From JAMXLO01 sp963832895 (GTDB lineage: Bacteria; Pseudomonadota; Alphaproteobacteria; Acetobacterales; Acetobacteraceae): a stretch of DNA of 64,000 nt. The stretch is from NCBI GenBank assembly GCA_963832895.1, contig CAWHVQ010000002.1, positions 310,001-374,000 on the forward strand, in the 5' to 3' direction. Made by a program: the position numbers and the translations under genes. Numbering within the stretch: the first letter of the stretch is position 1; every line of letters starts with the position of its first letter. Shown here in pieces: positions 45,151-54,500 of the stretch. The notes beneath the pieces were generated by a model, which did no database searches, was not told where the DNA came from, and saw only the letters and a list, made by a program, of their open reading frames with translations.

Positions 45151-46642
45151 CATTGAAGCGCGGATACTGCGCCTCTACCACGCGGAGAAGTGGCTGATCG
45201 GCACCATCGCCCAGCAGTTGCACGTGCATTACAGCGTCGTCGGCCGCGTGTTGGCGCAGGCCGGTTTGCCGAGGCCCGGTCCGCCACCGCGCAAGTCGCG
45301 GATCGATCCCTACCTGGCGTTCATCCGCCAGACGCTAGAGACATTCCCGGCGCTGACGGCAAGCCGCCTGTATGTGATGGTGCGCGAGCGAGGCTATCGG
45401 GGCAGTCCCGATCACTTCCGTCATCTCATCGCCTGCCATCGGCCGCGTCCAAAAGCCGAAGCCTATCTGCGCCTGCGCAGCTTGCCCGGCGAGCAGGGAC
45501 AGGTTGATTGGGGACATTTTGGCCATCTCGAGATCGGCCGCGCGCGGCGTCCGCTGATGGCATTCGTCATGGTGCTCAGCCACTCGCGCCAGATCTTCCT
45601 GCGCTTCTTCCCGGACGCCCGGATGGAGAACTTTCTGCGCGGCCACGTCGCCGCCTTTACCGCGTGGCATGGCAATCCACGTGTCCTGCTCTACGATAAT
45701 TTAAAGAGCGTGGTGTTGGAACGACACGGCGACGCGATCCGCTTCCATCCCACACTACTGAGTTTTGCCGGACATTATCGCTACGAACCGCGACCCGTCG
45801 CGATCGCGCGCGGCAACGAGAAAGGCCGCGTGGAAAGAGCCATACGGTACGTACGTGACGCATTCTTCGCTGCCCGCAACTTCACCGATCTCGACGATCT
45901 CAACGCCCAGGCCGATGCCTGGTGCAATGGCCCGGCCGCCGACCGGCGCTGCCCGGACGAACCCGAGCGCACTGTCCGCCAGGTATTCGCCGACGAAGCG
46001 CCTCGATTGCTGGCTCTGCCGGACAATCCGGCGCCGCTGCTCGAGCGTGTCGCGGTCTCGATCGGCAAGACGCCCTATGTCCGCTTCGACCTCAACGACT
46101 ATTCGGTCCCGCACACGCATGTCCGGCACATTCTGACCGTGCTCGCTGACCCTCATGAGGTGCGCATCGCCGACGGCGCGGACATTCTCGCCCGCCATCC
46201 GCGCAGCTACGACAAGGGGGCGCAGATCGAAGACCCCGCCCACATCCAGGGACTGCTCGACGACAAGCGTGCCGCCCGTCAGCACAGCGCCAATGACCGT
46301 CTCGCGCAGGCGGCTCCCGCCAGCCAAACCCTGCTCATGCGCGCCGCCGAGCGAGGCGCCAATCTCGGCGCCATCACCGCGGCCCTGGTGCGGCTGCTCG
46401 AACGCTACGGCGCCGCGGCGTTGCAGGATGCCATCCTGGAGGCCCTGGTGCGCGATGTGCCGCACCCCAACGCGGTGCGCCTCGCGCTCGAACGCCAGCG
46501 CGAGCAGATCGGTGGCGAACCGCCCGTGGCGATCGTCATGCCCGCACACGTGCGCGACCGAGATGCGCCAGTGCGCCCGCATGCACTCGAAACCTATGAT
46601 CAGCTCAAGGACCAACACGATGTCCCCCGTTCCGATGACTGA
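45134..46642 (+). CDS. istA: IS21 transposase IstA
   Basis: The ATG 45134 (MVAPPDIEARIL) gives 502 residues. N-terminal helix-turn-helix ('IGTIAQQLHVHYSVVGRVLA'), then the DDE integrase core: Asp in 'QGQVDWGHFG', Asp in 'VLLYDNLKSVV', Glu in 'GNEKGRVERAIRYVRD', and the C-terminal IS21 domain. IstA cuts and joins DNA together with IstB. The frame open from 44945 is an upstream artefact overlapping the Cys-rich ORF. It overlaps istB. Confidence 0.95.
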   Translation: MVAPPDIEARILRLYHAEKWLIGTIAQQLHVHYSVVGRVLAQAGLPRPGPPPRKSRIDPYLAFIRQTLETFPALTASRLYVMVRERGYRGSPDHFRHLIACHRPRPKAEAYLRLRSLPGEQGQVDWGHFGHLEIGRARRPLMAFVMVLSHSRQIFLRFFPDARMENFLRGHVAAFTAWHGNPRVLLYDNLKSVVLERHGDAIRFHPTLLSFAGHYRYEPRPVAIARGNEKGRVERAIRYVRDAFFAARNFTDLDDLNAQADAWCNGPAADRRCPDEPERTVRQVFADEAPRLLALPDNPAPLLERVAVSIGKTPYVRFDLNDYSVPHTHVRHILTVLADPHEVRIADGADILARHPRSYDKGAQIEDPAHIQGLLDDKRAARQHSANDRLAQAAPASQTLLMRAAERGANLGAITAALVRLLERYGAAALQDAILEALVRDVPHPNAVRLALERQREQIGGEPPVAIVMPAHVRDRDAPVRPHALETYDQLKDQHDVPRSDD

Positions 46643-47387
46643 GCGCGACACACGACGCGACCGCGCGAGCGCACTCAATCTGCACGGCCTGCTGGCGCAC
46701 TGGGGCGAGATCGCCAGCGAAACCTGGGTCGCGTCACTGCTCGGTTGGGAGGAACAGGAGCGCGCCCGCCGCAGCCTGGAGCGACGATTGCGCACTGCCC
46801 ATATTGGCCGCTTCAAGCCGCTCTGCGACTTCGACTGGGCCTGGCCCAAGCGTTGCGACCGCGCCGTCATCGAAACGCTGATGACGCTCGAGTTCCTCAA
46901 CGATGCCGCCAACGTCGTGCTGGTAGGGCCGAACGGCGTCGGCAAGTCGATGATCGCCCAGAACATCGCTCACCAGGCTCTGACCCGCGGGCACACCGTG
47001 CTGTTCACCAGCGCCGGCCAACTGCTCGGCGATCTCTGCGCACTCGACAGCGATTCCGCTCTGCGTCGCCGTCTGCGCCATTACGCCCGCCCGCATCTGC
47101 TCGTCATCGACGAGGTCGGCTACCTCTCCTACTCCAATCGTCATGCCGATCTGATGTTCGAGCTGATCTCACGGCGGTACCAGAACAAGAGCACCCTGGT
47201 CACCACCAACCGCAACTTCGCCGAATGGCGCGAGGTGTTCCCCAACGCTGCATGCGTCGTCTCGCTGGTCGACCGTCTCCTGCACAACTCCGAGATCGTT
47301 GCCATCGAAGGCGATTCCTACCGCCTCAAGGAAGCTCACGATCGCACCGAACAACGTGCACGCCAGCGCCGCGGCGCCAAATCATGA
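46620..47387 (+). CDS. istB: IS21 ATP-binding helper protein IstB
   Basis: This 255-residue AAA+ protein has Walker A 'GPNGVGKS', Walker B 'LLVIDEVGYL', sensor region 'STLVTTNRNFAEW' and the arginine-rich end 'VVSLVDRLLHNSEIV'. It stimulates IstA and directs target choice, by analogy to the studied IS21 system. The start at 46620 overlaps istA by 23 bases; an ATG 15 bases later is also possible. Its stop overlaps the next small ORF (ATGA). Confidence 0.94.
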   Translation: MSPVPMTERDTRRDRASALNLHGLLAHWGEIASETWVASLLGWEEQERARRSLERRLRTAHIGRFKPLCDFDWAWPKRCDRAVIETLMTLEFLNDAANVVLVGPNGVGKSMIAQNIAHQALTRGHTVLFTSAGQLLGDLCALDSDSALRRRLRHYARPHLLVIDEVGYLSYSNRHADLMFELISRRYQNKSTLVTTNRNFAEWREVFPNAACVVSLVDRLLHNSEIVAIEGDSYRLKEAHDRTEQRARQRRGAKS

Positions 47388-47617
47388 CCACGCCGCCGGA
47401 ACCGTCAGACCTGCCGGCCCATCTGCGTCCGCTCGCCGTCGAGATCCCACGCACCTGGACGCCGGAGGAAGCGCTTGCGGTGTTCGAGCTGATCGACGAA
47501 TTGCGCGACAAGATCTGTGCCCTCTACCTCGGTCAACTACAGGATCTGCTTCGCGAGCAACGCGCCGGCCGTCGCGAGGATGAAGGCGACGAGACCATGG
47601 AGCACCGGTCAACCTGA
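47384..47617 (+). CDS. Small third ORF of the IS21 element
   Basis: A 77-residue acidic protein ('MTTPPEPSDLPAHLRPLAVE', 'WTPEEALAVFELIDELRDKI', 'LYLGQLQDLLREQRAG') starts in the istB stop (ATGA), indicating coupling. It is helical, with no known domain. Comparable small proteins follow istB in related IS21 elements, so it is likely real; function unknown. Confidence 0.65.
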   Translation: MTTPPEPSDLPAHLRPLAVEIPRTWTPEEALAVFELIDELRDKICALYLGQLQDLLREQRAGRREDEGDETMEHRST

Positions 47618-47746
47618 GCCGCCCGCACCCCGACAGAGCCGATCGGCATCGTCAAAGGCCCTGACCAAAAGTCATCCTGTTGTTCGATCAAGACGGCCAT
47701 CCCGTCGTCCCGACCTGCGCTCCCGATGCCGACGCGCGCAGCGGCA

Positions 47747-47795
47747 GTCAAGGATGGCCAAAGGCCACCGCGAAGCGGCGCCTCGCGTCCTTGAC
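47747..47795. repeat. 49-bp palindromic repeat C
   Basis: Arms GTCAAGGA and TCCTTGAC enclose ggccaaaggcc and a second GC-rich hairpin; followed by ggtcgcgagcacgacgg. It lies inside IS21, 94 bases from the right end. Confidence 0.85.
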
Positions 47796-47949
47796 GGTCG
47801 CGAGCACGACGGCACTCTCGCCGCAGAAGGCCGACCACTCACAACCCGCCACATCGCCGTCTATCCGCGGATTCTCACCGCCGCTAACAGTAAGGGAACG
47901 GCAGATACGACCATGCCGCTTGCCGGTGTATGCAGCCAGTTCGCTTCCA

Positions 47950-48407
47950 TCGCGACACCCGATCGCGGATACACGCGTCGAAATCGGCTTCGCTATCGCT
48001 GAACAGCAAGGTATCGCGGTGGATCATGACAACCCGATGCAGGGGCTGGGAAGCTATCTGGTCAACGCCAATAACTCGTGCAATGACTGTCACACGCAGC
48101 TGAACTATCAACCCGGTGGCGATCCTTATAGTAGGCAGCCGAAGCAGGTCCACTTGCCAGCTTCTGCTCACGTAACATTACCCCCGCACCCGGCACGAAT
48201 TTGCCAGCAGGTCTCTCCCGTGCCGATTTCCTTTACGTGATGCACATGGGTTGCGATCTTCAAGACGAAGACTTCCGTAACCGACAGACCTGCGACTTGT
48301 TACAGGTCATGCCGTGGCCGCATTATCAGGATATGAAGTCGCAGGAACTGAACGCCATCTACAGCTACTTGGCGGCGCTCCCCCCGGCAGTCACCCGCAG
48401 CCAGTAG
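47950..48407 (+). pseudogene. Class I cytochrome c, truncated and frameshifted
   Basis: One frame gives 'QGLGSYLVNANNSCNDCHTQ' with the CxxCH haem motif (CNDCH) and 'YQPGGDPY'; after an indel near 48170 another frame gives 'RNITPAPGTNLPAGLSRADF', 'VMHMGCDLQ' and 'VMPWPHYQDMKSQELNAIYS' with the Met ligand region. This is the family of small cytochromes associated with alcohol or gluconate dehydrogenases. The signal peptide is missing; IS21 lies directly upstream. Confidence 0.7.
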
Positions 48408-48469
48408 CGCCGCGTTCCAACGCATTCCAGAGCCGCAAGGCGTCGCAGGGGAATAAACCGCCTCTGACA

Positions 48470-48503
48470 ATCATCCCTCGCGCGTCGCGGCGTGAGGGAT
48501 GAT
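48470..48503. repeat. 10-bp inverted repeat
   Basis: ATCATCCCTC and GAGGGATGAT enclose 14 GC-rich bases. It may be a transcript-end hairpin; no T-run follows on either strand. Confidence 0.5.
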
Positions 48504-48668
48504 TGTGGCCCACGAAGTGGTTGATGGTGGGGTTCTCCGTCGGGCGGCGCGTTCATCGATCTGCTGCATGACAACCTTCGTTGCCCCCCCCGCAAGGCGA
48601 GCTTCAATCCCGTTTCAACGCGCGCCTCTCTTCGTCGAACCTGATGGCTGTTGAGACATTTGCCCCGC

Positions 48669-49514
48669 TCAGCCTTTGGTCCACCATAGAATGTAGGCTG
48701 ATACGATAATGATGGCCGCGATCGCATAGCTGATGATGACCACTTCTACCTCGGGCGGGGTCTGATTGGTCGTCGCGACCAACAACGCTAGGCCCACATT
48801 GCGCAAGGCACCCGCGATGGCCATCGCATGTCGGATTTCCGGCGAGGGACCGCCCAGAAGGTGACCCACCACCAGGGCGGCAATCGTGATGATCGCTACA
48901 CAGACGATCGGCCAAAAGTGGGTCAGCAGGATGGAGTAACGCACATTCACCAATATACTGACCAGCGCCGCGATCAGTAATATTGCGCCCGCCCGTCCTA
49001 ACGCTATGCCGATCTGCGCGCCCCTGACCGGAGCCACCCGTTTCACGATGGTGCCCATGGCGAGCGGCAGCAATTGGGCTAGAATGACCTGTCGGGCCAC
49101 CGCTGCCGCATCAATGAACCCGTGGGTCCCCAGTATCCAGTTGCCGACGACGACCCACAACGGCACAGCCGGCACCGCAAGAATGGCCACAGCGATTTGT
49201 AGCGTCGGTGCGAAGCCTTCGTCAGCACCCGACGCCAATGCCCGGCGCAAGGCTAGCGGCGCACCAGGGGCAATCGCCATCAAGACCACACCGACCTGTT
49301 CGGGCAAGGCGAGGCCAAACGCGATAGTCGTGGCAAAGCCGATCGTCGGCACGATGACCAGCACGCTGACCAGACCCCGGACCAACAGGGATGGCGAGCG
49401 GAGATGCCGGATAGACACGCTTGGGGTGATGGTGGTGCCGATGGCCGCCATCACGGAGAATACCGTGATGAATGAGAGAACGTTGACCAGCCACAGCGGT
49501 ATGATTTCGACCAC
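48669..49514 (-). CDS. Bile acid:sodium symporter (SBF)-like transporter
   Basis: The 281-residue protein has nine or ten hydrophobic helices and the SBF-type centre 'LMAIAPGAPLALRRALASGA' (crossover region) and 'IAGALRNVGLALLVA'. The fold transports organic anions or similar with Na+ or H+. The substrate is unknown. It starts right after the end of the adjacent GH63 C-terminal fragment on the same strand; before the rearrangements it lay downstream of the complete glucosidase gene and may have been co-transcribed. Confidence 0.78.
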   Translation of the reverse strand: MVEIIPLWLVNVLSFITVFSVMAAIGTTITPSVSIRHLRSPSLLVRGLVSVLVIVPTIGFATTIAFGLALPEQVGVVLMAIAPGAPLALRRALASGADEGFAPTLQIAVAILAVPAVPLWVVVGNWILGTHGFIDAAAVARQVILAQLLPLAMGTIVKRVAPVRGAQIGIALGRAGAILLIAALVSILVNVRYSILLTHFWPIVCVAIITIAALVVGHLLGGPSPEIRHAMAIAGALRNVGLALLVATTNQTPPEVEVVIISYAIAAIIIVSAYILWWTKG

Positions 49515-49516
49515 AG

Positions 49517-50020
49517 CTAGTCGCGCTTGAACGCCGCCTCCGCACCACCTCGCAGAAGCGTCGGACCATCAACCTTCCCGAAGATTTCGATCAGGTTCGC
49601 GATCACTCCGGTCCAGCCAGTCTGATGGCTGGCGCCGATCCCCGCGCCGTTATCACTGTGGAAATACTCGTAGAACAGCAGATTGCCCCGCCAATGCGCA
49701 TCATGCTGGAACTTCTCGGTGCCACCGAACACCGGACGACGGTGGCCCTCCGACAAGAAGATGCGCGTCAGACGATTGGCGATCTCGTTGGCAACCTCGA
49801 ACAGGTTCATCAGGTTGCCAGAGCCAGTGGGACACTCGATCTTGAAGTTGTCTCCATAGTAGGCGAAGTAGTGCAGCAACGCTCGGATGATCAGCGCGTT
49901 CATCGGCATCCAGATTGGGCCGCGCCAGTTGGAGTTGCCACCAAACATGCCGGAATCCGATTCCGCAGGCAGTGCAATAGGCAGGCATGCATCCCAGTTG
50001 GCTGGCACCTTCACGCTTAG
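49517..50020 (-). pseudogene. Second GH63 glucosidase, C-terminal fragment
   Basis: 'LPAESDSGMFGGNSNWRGPI' through 'FKIECPTGSGNLMNL', 'EYFHSDNGAGIGASHQTGWT' to the stop is the last 160 residues of a GH63 enzyme, homologous to residues 740-921 of the intact copy at 5 kb. The preceding piece of the protein lies at 52.86-53.16 kb on the opposite strand. Confidence 0.92.
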
Positions 50021-50074
50021 GCAGGGTGAGTGCCTTAACCCAAATCAATAAACTCGATTGCAAAGATAGTCCAC

Positions 50075-50098
50075 ATGAAAACACTGGCTGAGTTCACC
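50075..50098 (+). pseudogene. DUF502 start codons, detached from their gene
   Basis: ATG AAA ACA CTG GCT GAG TTC ACC encodes MKTLAEFT, matching MRTLAEFT of the intact DUF502. The body of this copy, starting TLIGG, is at 52858 on the other strand. Confidence 0.85.
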
Positions 50099-50099
50099 A

Positions 50100-52086
50100 A
50101 CCTCCAGAACATGCCAATCGAAAGGGGGCTGGGTCCGACGATGCAACGAGCAGAGACGGCCGTCTTTCGTTTACCGCGACCACGACGGTCACGGCGCACA
50201 TCGGCAGGAGACCCACCAGGGAACGCCTTGAGGCGCGTCGATCTGCCATCTGGCTGCCGTAGCATATCATAGTAGAAACCGTCCTGCTCGTCCCACAGCC
50301 CGTCCGCGCCGACACCATTCATCGCGCGGGCAATTAGAAGAAACTGAATCATGTAGTTGCTGGCCAGTCGCTCGTACGTCCGATCATGAGCCGCAAGCTC
50401 GAAAGCGATCTCCGCCATGTTTTGACAGAACAGAGCGACCCATCCCGTCCCATCGGCCTGTTCCAGATAACCGCCGGTCGGCAGCGGCGCGCTGCGATCG
50501 AACACGCCGATGTTGTCTAGGCCAAGGAAGCCGCCCTCGAACAGACTGCGCCCGAAGCGGTCCTTGCGGTTGACCCACCAGCCGAAATTCGAGGTGAGCT
50601 TACCGAAGACGCCCTTGAGGAAATCTAGGTCGGTCCTACCACGCAGCGCCTGTTCCATGCGATAGGTGTAGATCGCAGCCCAGGCTTGTACCGGCGGGTT
50701 GACATCGCTGAAATTCCACTCGTAGGCCGGTATCTGCCCGGTCGGGTGTAGGTAGACTTGGTCCATCAGCAGATCGAGTTGCTGCTTGGCAAAATCAGGA
50801 TCGACAATCGACAGAGCGATCGCGTGGAACGCCAAGTCCCAGGCGGCGAACCACGGATACTCCCACTTGTCGGGCATTGAGATCACGTCATCCGCGATCA
50901 TGTGGAACCACTCACGATTGCGGGGTGGCCTTCCTTCATGTTCGTCGATCCACTTGTCGACGTCAAAGAGGAAATACTGCTTGCTCCACAGCATGCCGGC
51001 CAGCGCCTGCCGCATTACATTGGCCTCATCCTCGCCGAGACCGTGCGGCGTGATCGCTTGATAGAAGGCGCTTGCTTCGCGGCGGCGTTGTTCCACGATA
51101 TCATCAAAGTGATTGAAGGTAGTCTCGTCCGCAGCATTCAGCCGCAGTCGAAACTCAGCGGTCGCGCCAGCATCAATGGTGGCATGATAATATCCGGCGG
51201 CTTTGGTACCGGCGTTCTTGGCGTTGATCGCGTCCTGTCGTCCCGATACTACGAAATCGTTGATACCATCCTTGACATAGGGTGATGCGTTGGCCGTGCC
51301 GAAGAGGCGCCGATTGTTGGTCTCGTTCTCGGTGAACAGCAGCGGCGGACGTGCATCGAAATGCAGGTTGAGTCCTGACGATACCACGATCGAGCCATTG
51401 ACATCGCGCAGAGCGGGCTTCGGCTGATCCGGCCACCATGCCCACGTATTGCGGAACCAAAAAGTCGGCAGCACATGCAGAGGTGCTGAGGCTTTCCCGC
51501 GATTGGATGCGCTGATCTTGATCAGGATATCGTCAGGAGCAACCTTCGCGTATTCGACGAGCACGTCGAAATAGCGGTCATCATTGAACACGCCGGTGTC
51601 GATCAATTCGTACTCTGGATCGGTGCGGCCTCGCTGACGGTTCGTGGCAACAAGATCGTCGTATGGAACCGTGCTCTGCGGGTACTTGTAGAGGTACCTC
51701 AAATAAGAGTTGGTGGGGGTGGCGTCGAGGTAGAAGTAGTACTCCTTGACGTCCTCGCCGTGGTTGCCTTCGCTGTTCGTCAGGCCAAACAGCCGTTCCT
51801 TGAGGATCGGGTCCCTGCCATTCCACAGCGCAAGGGCGAAGCATTGGCGCTGCTTGTCATCGCTGAGACCGGCAATCCCATCTTCACCCCAGTGATAGGC
51901 ACGTGATCGTGCATGGTCGTGGGTGAAGTAGTCCCAGGCGTTGCCGTCTGTGCTGTAGTCTTCGCGGACAGTGCCCCACTGACGCTCGCTGAGGTATGGT
52001 CCCCACCGTTTCCAGCCCGCCGCCTTGTCTTCCAGGCGATTGTGCTCGGCGCCCTTCACTCCTTCTGGTGTGGACCTATCAGACAC
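50100..52086 (-). pseudogene. Second GH63 glucosidase, N-terminal and central fragment
   Basis: GTG at 52086 has a strong GGAGGA site. About 620 residues match the intact copy ('WGPYLSERQWGTVREDYS', 'WEYPWFAAWDLAFHAIALSI'). At about 50225 a one-base deletion moves the signal into another frame ('SLVGLLPMCAVTVV'), and near 50100 the homology stops at an inversion junction. The continuation is at 52858-53160 on the plus strand. Confidence 0.92.
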
Positions 52087-52217
52087 GTTCTCCTCCCCCT
52101 AGAAAGCGACTACAGGTTGGCCGACTTTGCACGTGAAGGCCCAACTCTCCCTCGCGTTACTGAGGTGTTTGCAATAGCGACGCATTTTATTTGTCTACTG
52201 GGTCATATCAGGTAGCT

Positions 52218-52617
52218 TGGTCAAGGCTGAACAAGCGCCGGCGCCTGATGGTCTGGTGGTTGATGCGTGGGCACGTTGCCTCGTGGCGAGGCGCTCGCGG
52301 GTCGCATGGCTCGTACGAACTCACCCGCGCCAGCGCCCCACTTGGTGAAGACCTTGAGAGCCGTGGTAAACGATACATCGACCGGATGCACTCGCTCCCT
52401 TGGCAGGATGTACAGTGCCCCCGCCATCGGCGTTGGCACCGAGGGCACCAGCACGGTGTATGATCCATCCTCCAGTTCCTCGATGATCAGAGCAGGAACC
52501 AACGCCTCCTCGATCTCGACAAGCGCCGGCGTGAATGTCGGTTCATCAGCCTGCCCAGCGATCCGTCCGGCGAGACCACGCAACAGCGTATAGCCAGGAA
52601 GCTTTGAGAGCACCGCC
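52218..52617. repeat. 400-bp exact repeat, copy 2
   Basis: Identical to 26545-26944, same orientation. Confidence 0.9.
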
Positions 52618-52858
52618 CCCTCAAAGGCGTTTTTCGCTCGCAAGCCCGGACCGGTGCGCACGATCAACCCTGTAATGAAGCAAACCGCGACCAGCACGAG
52701 GATCGCGAGAAGCTGCTTGAATCCGACGGCCGCAGGGATGCCGGCCGTGATCGGCTTGACCAAAGTCAGTAGGCCGCCGAGTGCCTTGAGCACGAGAAGT
52801 ATTGCGACATAGACTGGCAGCACGATTAGAATCCCGCCGATCAATGTTGTCTTGGAGA
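52221..52858 (-). pseudogene. DUF502 second copy, body without its start
   Basis: From 'TTLIGGILIVLPVYVAILLV' to the stop this is DUF502. The first eight codons are replaced by sequence from the glucosidase gene; the real ones sit at 50075-50098. The 3' 400 bases equal those of copy 1. Confidence 0.92.
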
Positions 52859-53160
52859 AGTGGCAACGTGATCGTGTCCCGAGCCTGACGGAGCACTTGT
52901 TCGACCGCTTGAAACGAATGCCGGAACTACGCGAATCCATCCACGCCACCGGACCAGGACACCTCGGTGTCGCAGAGCGTGGCATCATTGGTTTGGTGAA
53001 CGAAAGCCGGTTGCGGCGTATCCTAACCCGCGTGCTTGATGAGAACGAATTCCTGAGTGCCTATGGCATTCGCTCGTTGTCGCGCTATCACGCGGATCAT
53101 CCCTATGTCTTTTCCGTGGGCGGTCAGGAATATCGCGTTGGCTCTGCCAATAGCATTATT
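52859..53160 (+). pseudogene. Second GH63 glucosidase, middle fragment on the opposite strand
   Basis: 'QRDRVPSLTEHLFDRLKRMP', 'NESRLRRILTRVLDENEFLS' and 'GIRSLSRYHADHPYVFSVGG' correspond to the segment of the intact enzyme with 'NEERLRRVLHRMLDEEEFLS' and 'GIRSLSRFHRDHPFRFQVGE'. It fills precisely the gap between the other two fragments. Confidence 0.92.
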
Positions 53161-53208
53161 TGACCGGTGTTCATCAGGGATACGACGCCGGCAGATCAGG
53201 TTGACCGT

Positions 53209-53335
53209 CTAATATGGTGGCGGCGCGACGTAACCGGGGCGGATATGTCGGCGGAGGCACTGCGCAAGCGCTAGCTTGGGCTCCTGAATTCGCGGGAGCG
53301 CCAACAACGGCCCCGACCGCGACGCCACCCCAGCA
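53209..53335 (-). pseudogene. Gly/Asn-rich exported protein remnant, copy 2
   Basis: Read from the minus strand it contains 'WGGVAVGAVVGAPANSGAQ' and, in a shifted frame, 'PPPTYPP...PPPY' before the TAG at 53209-53211. It is the end of the same gene family as at 27.2 kb, in the same position relative to DUF502. Confidence 0.7.
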
Positions 53336-53430
53336 GGGCCAGATCCTGCCCCCGCGGTTGAGGAGACGGCGGGCAGAGCCGCGCCCGACACGCTGCATTC
53401 CGAAGCGAAACCGTCCGCGCAAGGGTACAG

Positions 53431-53616
53431 ATCACGGCCATCAATCTGGCAAATCAGACTGTGTCATTCGTGGGTCCGGCCCGCATCCAACGCGTGCTTC
53501 AGATTAAGGATCCAAGACTGTTGAGCTTCGTCCGAACGCTGCATGATGAGGGCGACGAGGGCGACGTCACCTATCGCCTCGGCGTTGCGGCCCGGGTTGT
53601 GCCTCCAAGTGGATAG
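53431..53616 (+). pseudogene. C-terminal fragment of a small exported protein
   Basis: 'ITAINLANQTVSFVGPARIQ', 'DPRLLSFVRTLHDEGDEGDV' and 'TYRLGVAARVVPPSG' form an OB-like beta domain seen at the end of small exported alphaproteobacterial proteins. No start or signal peptide remains. Confidence 0.45.
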
Positions 53617-53845
53617 ACTAGGCTGGTAAGTAATCGCCGGCGCATGCGGCGGGGCGGTTCCTCCTGGCATACTGGGGGGAGTTGCAACTGGTCTGGCCGA
53701 TCCTCTCGGGGCCTATCGATCCGTTTATCTCGGCGCAGGGTGCTGCGGAGGCATTCGTGCCAACACCCTTGATCCAGGTCAATGCGTAGGGCAGCGTTGA
53801 AATTAAGAAGCTGAGCCGGCCGCCGCGTCATCGAAGGAATAGCGT

Positions 53846-54493
53846 GTGGAAACAATGCCAATTGAAGAGGCAGTTGCAATGATTCCGAACGGGGCCAGTC
53901 TGTTGATCGGCGGCTTCATGGCTGTCGGCAGCCCCCTGCGGGTCATCGATGAGATCGTGCGGCAAGGCAAGCGTGATCTCACAGTCATTGCCAACGACAC
54001 CGCGATGCCCGGGGTCGGGATTGGCAAGCTTATCGGCGCACGCCTCGTACGTAGGGTGATTGCCAGCCATATCGGGCTGAATCCCGAGACCCAACAGCAG
54101 ATGATCCGCGGCGACCTGATGGTCGACCTCGTGCCGCAGGGCACGCTTATCGAGCGCATTCGGGCAGGAGGCTATGGGCTTGGCGGGATCCTGACCCCTA
54201 CCGGCGTCGGTACCGAGGTCGAAAAAGGCAAGCAGGTCGTCGAACTAGAGGGGCGGTCTTATATGATCGAAGTGGCGATTCGTGGCGACTTCGCCCTGGT
54301 GCACGCATTCCTGGCGGATTATCTGGGCAACCTTTCCTACGCGCTGACTGCGCGCAACTACAACCCGATTGTCGCGATGGCCGGGGCAACGGTCATCGCC
54401 ACCGCCGAACACATTGTACCGATCGGCGTCATCTCGCCCGATCACGTCATGACTCCAGCCCCGGTGGTCGATTACCTGATCGGGAATCAGTGA
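53846..54493 (+). CDS. 3-oxoacid/acetate CoA-transferase, subunit A
   Basis: The 215-residue protein carries 'ASLLIGGFMAVGSPLRVIDE', the glycine-rich start of CoA-transferase family I alpha subunits, and 'IRAGGYGLGGILTPTGVGTE'. It works with subunit B to move CoA between acids such as acetate, butyrate or acetoacetate. An AAGGA site precedes the GTG start; ATG 53855 is an alternative. It is the first gene of the fermentation cluster, eight bases before subunit B. Confidence 0.92.
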   Translation: METMPIEEAVAMIPNGASLLIGGFMAVGSPLRVIDEIVRQGKRDLTVIANDTAMPGVGIGKLIGARLVRRVIASHIGLNPETQQQMIRGDLMVDLVPQGTLIERIRAGGYGLGGILTPTGVGTEVEKGKQVVELEGRSYMIEVAIRGDFALVHAFLADYLGNLSYALTARNYNPIVAMAGATVIATAEHIVPIGVISPDHVMTPAPVVDYLIGNQ

Positions 54494-54500
54494 GGCGATC

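Larger units (their letters stand above)
44388..47889. mobile_element. IS21-family element with two accessory ORFs
   Basis: Left end TGTCGATGGCGGCGAAAATC and right end complement TGTTAGCGGCGGTGAGAATC, extended by CGCGG-TAGACGGCGA, are 40-base imperfect inverted repeats beginning TGT. Flanks ATAAG (44383-44387) and GTAAG (47890-47894) form a 5-bp near-duplication. It encodes a Cys-rich ORF, istA, istB and a 77-residue ORF, and contains palindrome C. All genes are intact. Confidence 0.88.

Noticed and set aside
45755..46966. 403-residue minus-strand frame
   Set aside because: Antisense shadow of istA/istB; no domain.
53214..53507. 97-residue plus-strand frame
   Set aside because: It is antisense to the Gly/Asn-rich remnant and runs out of frame with the exported-protein fragment.
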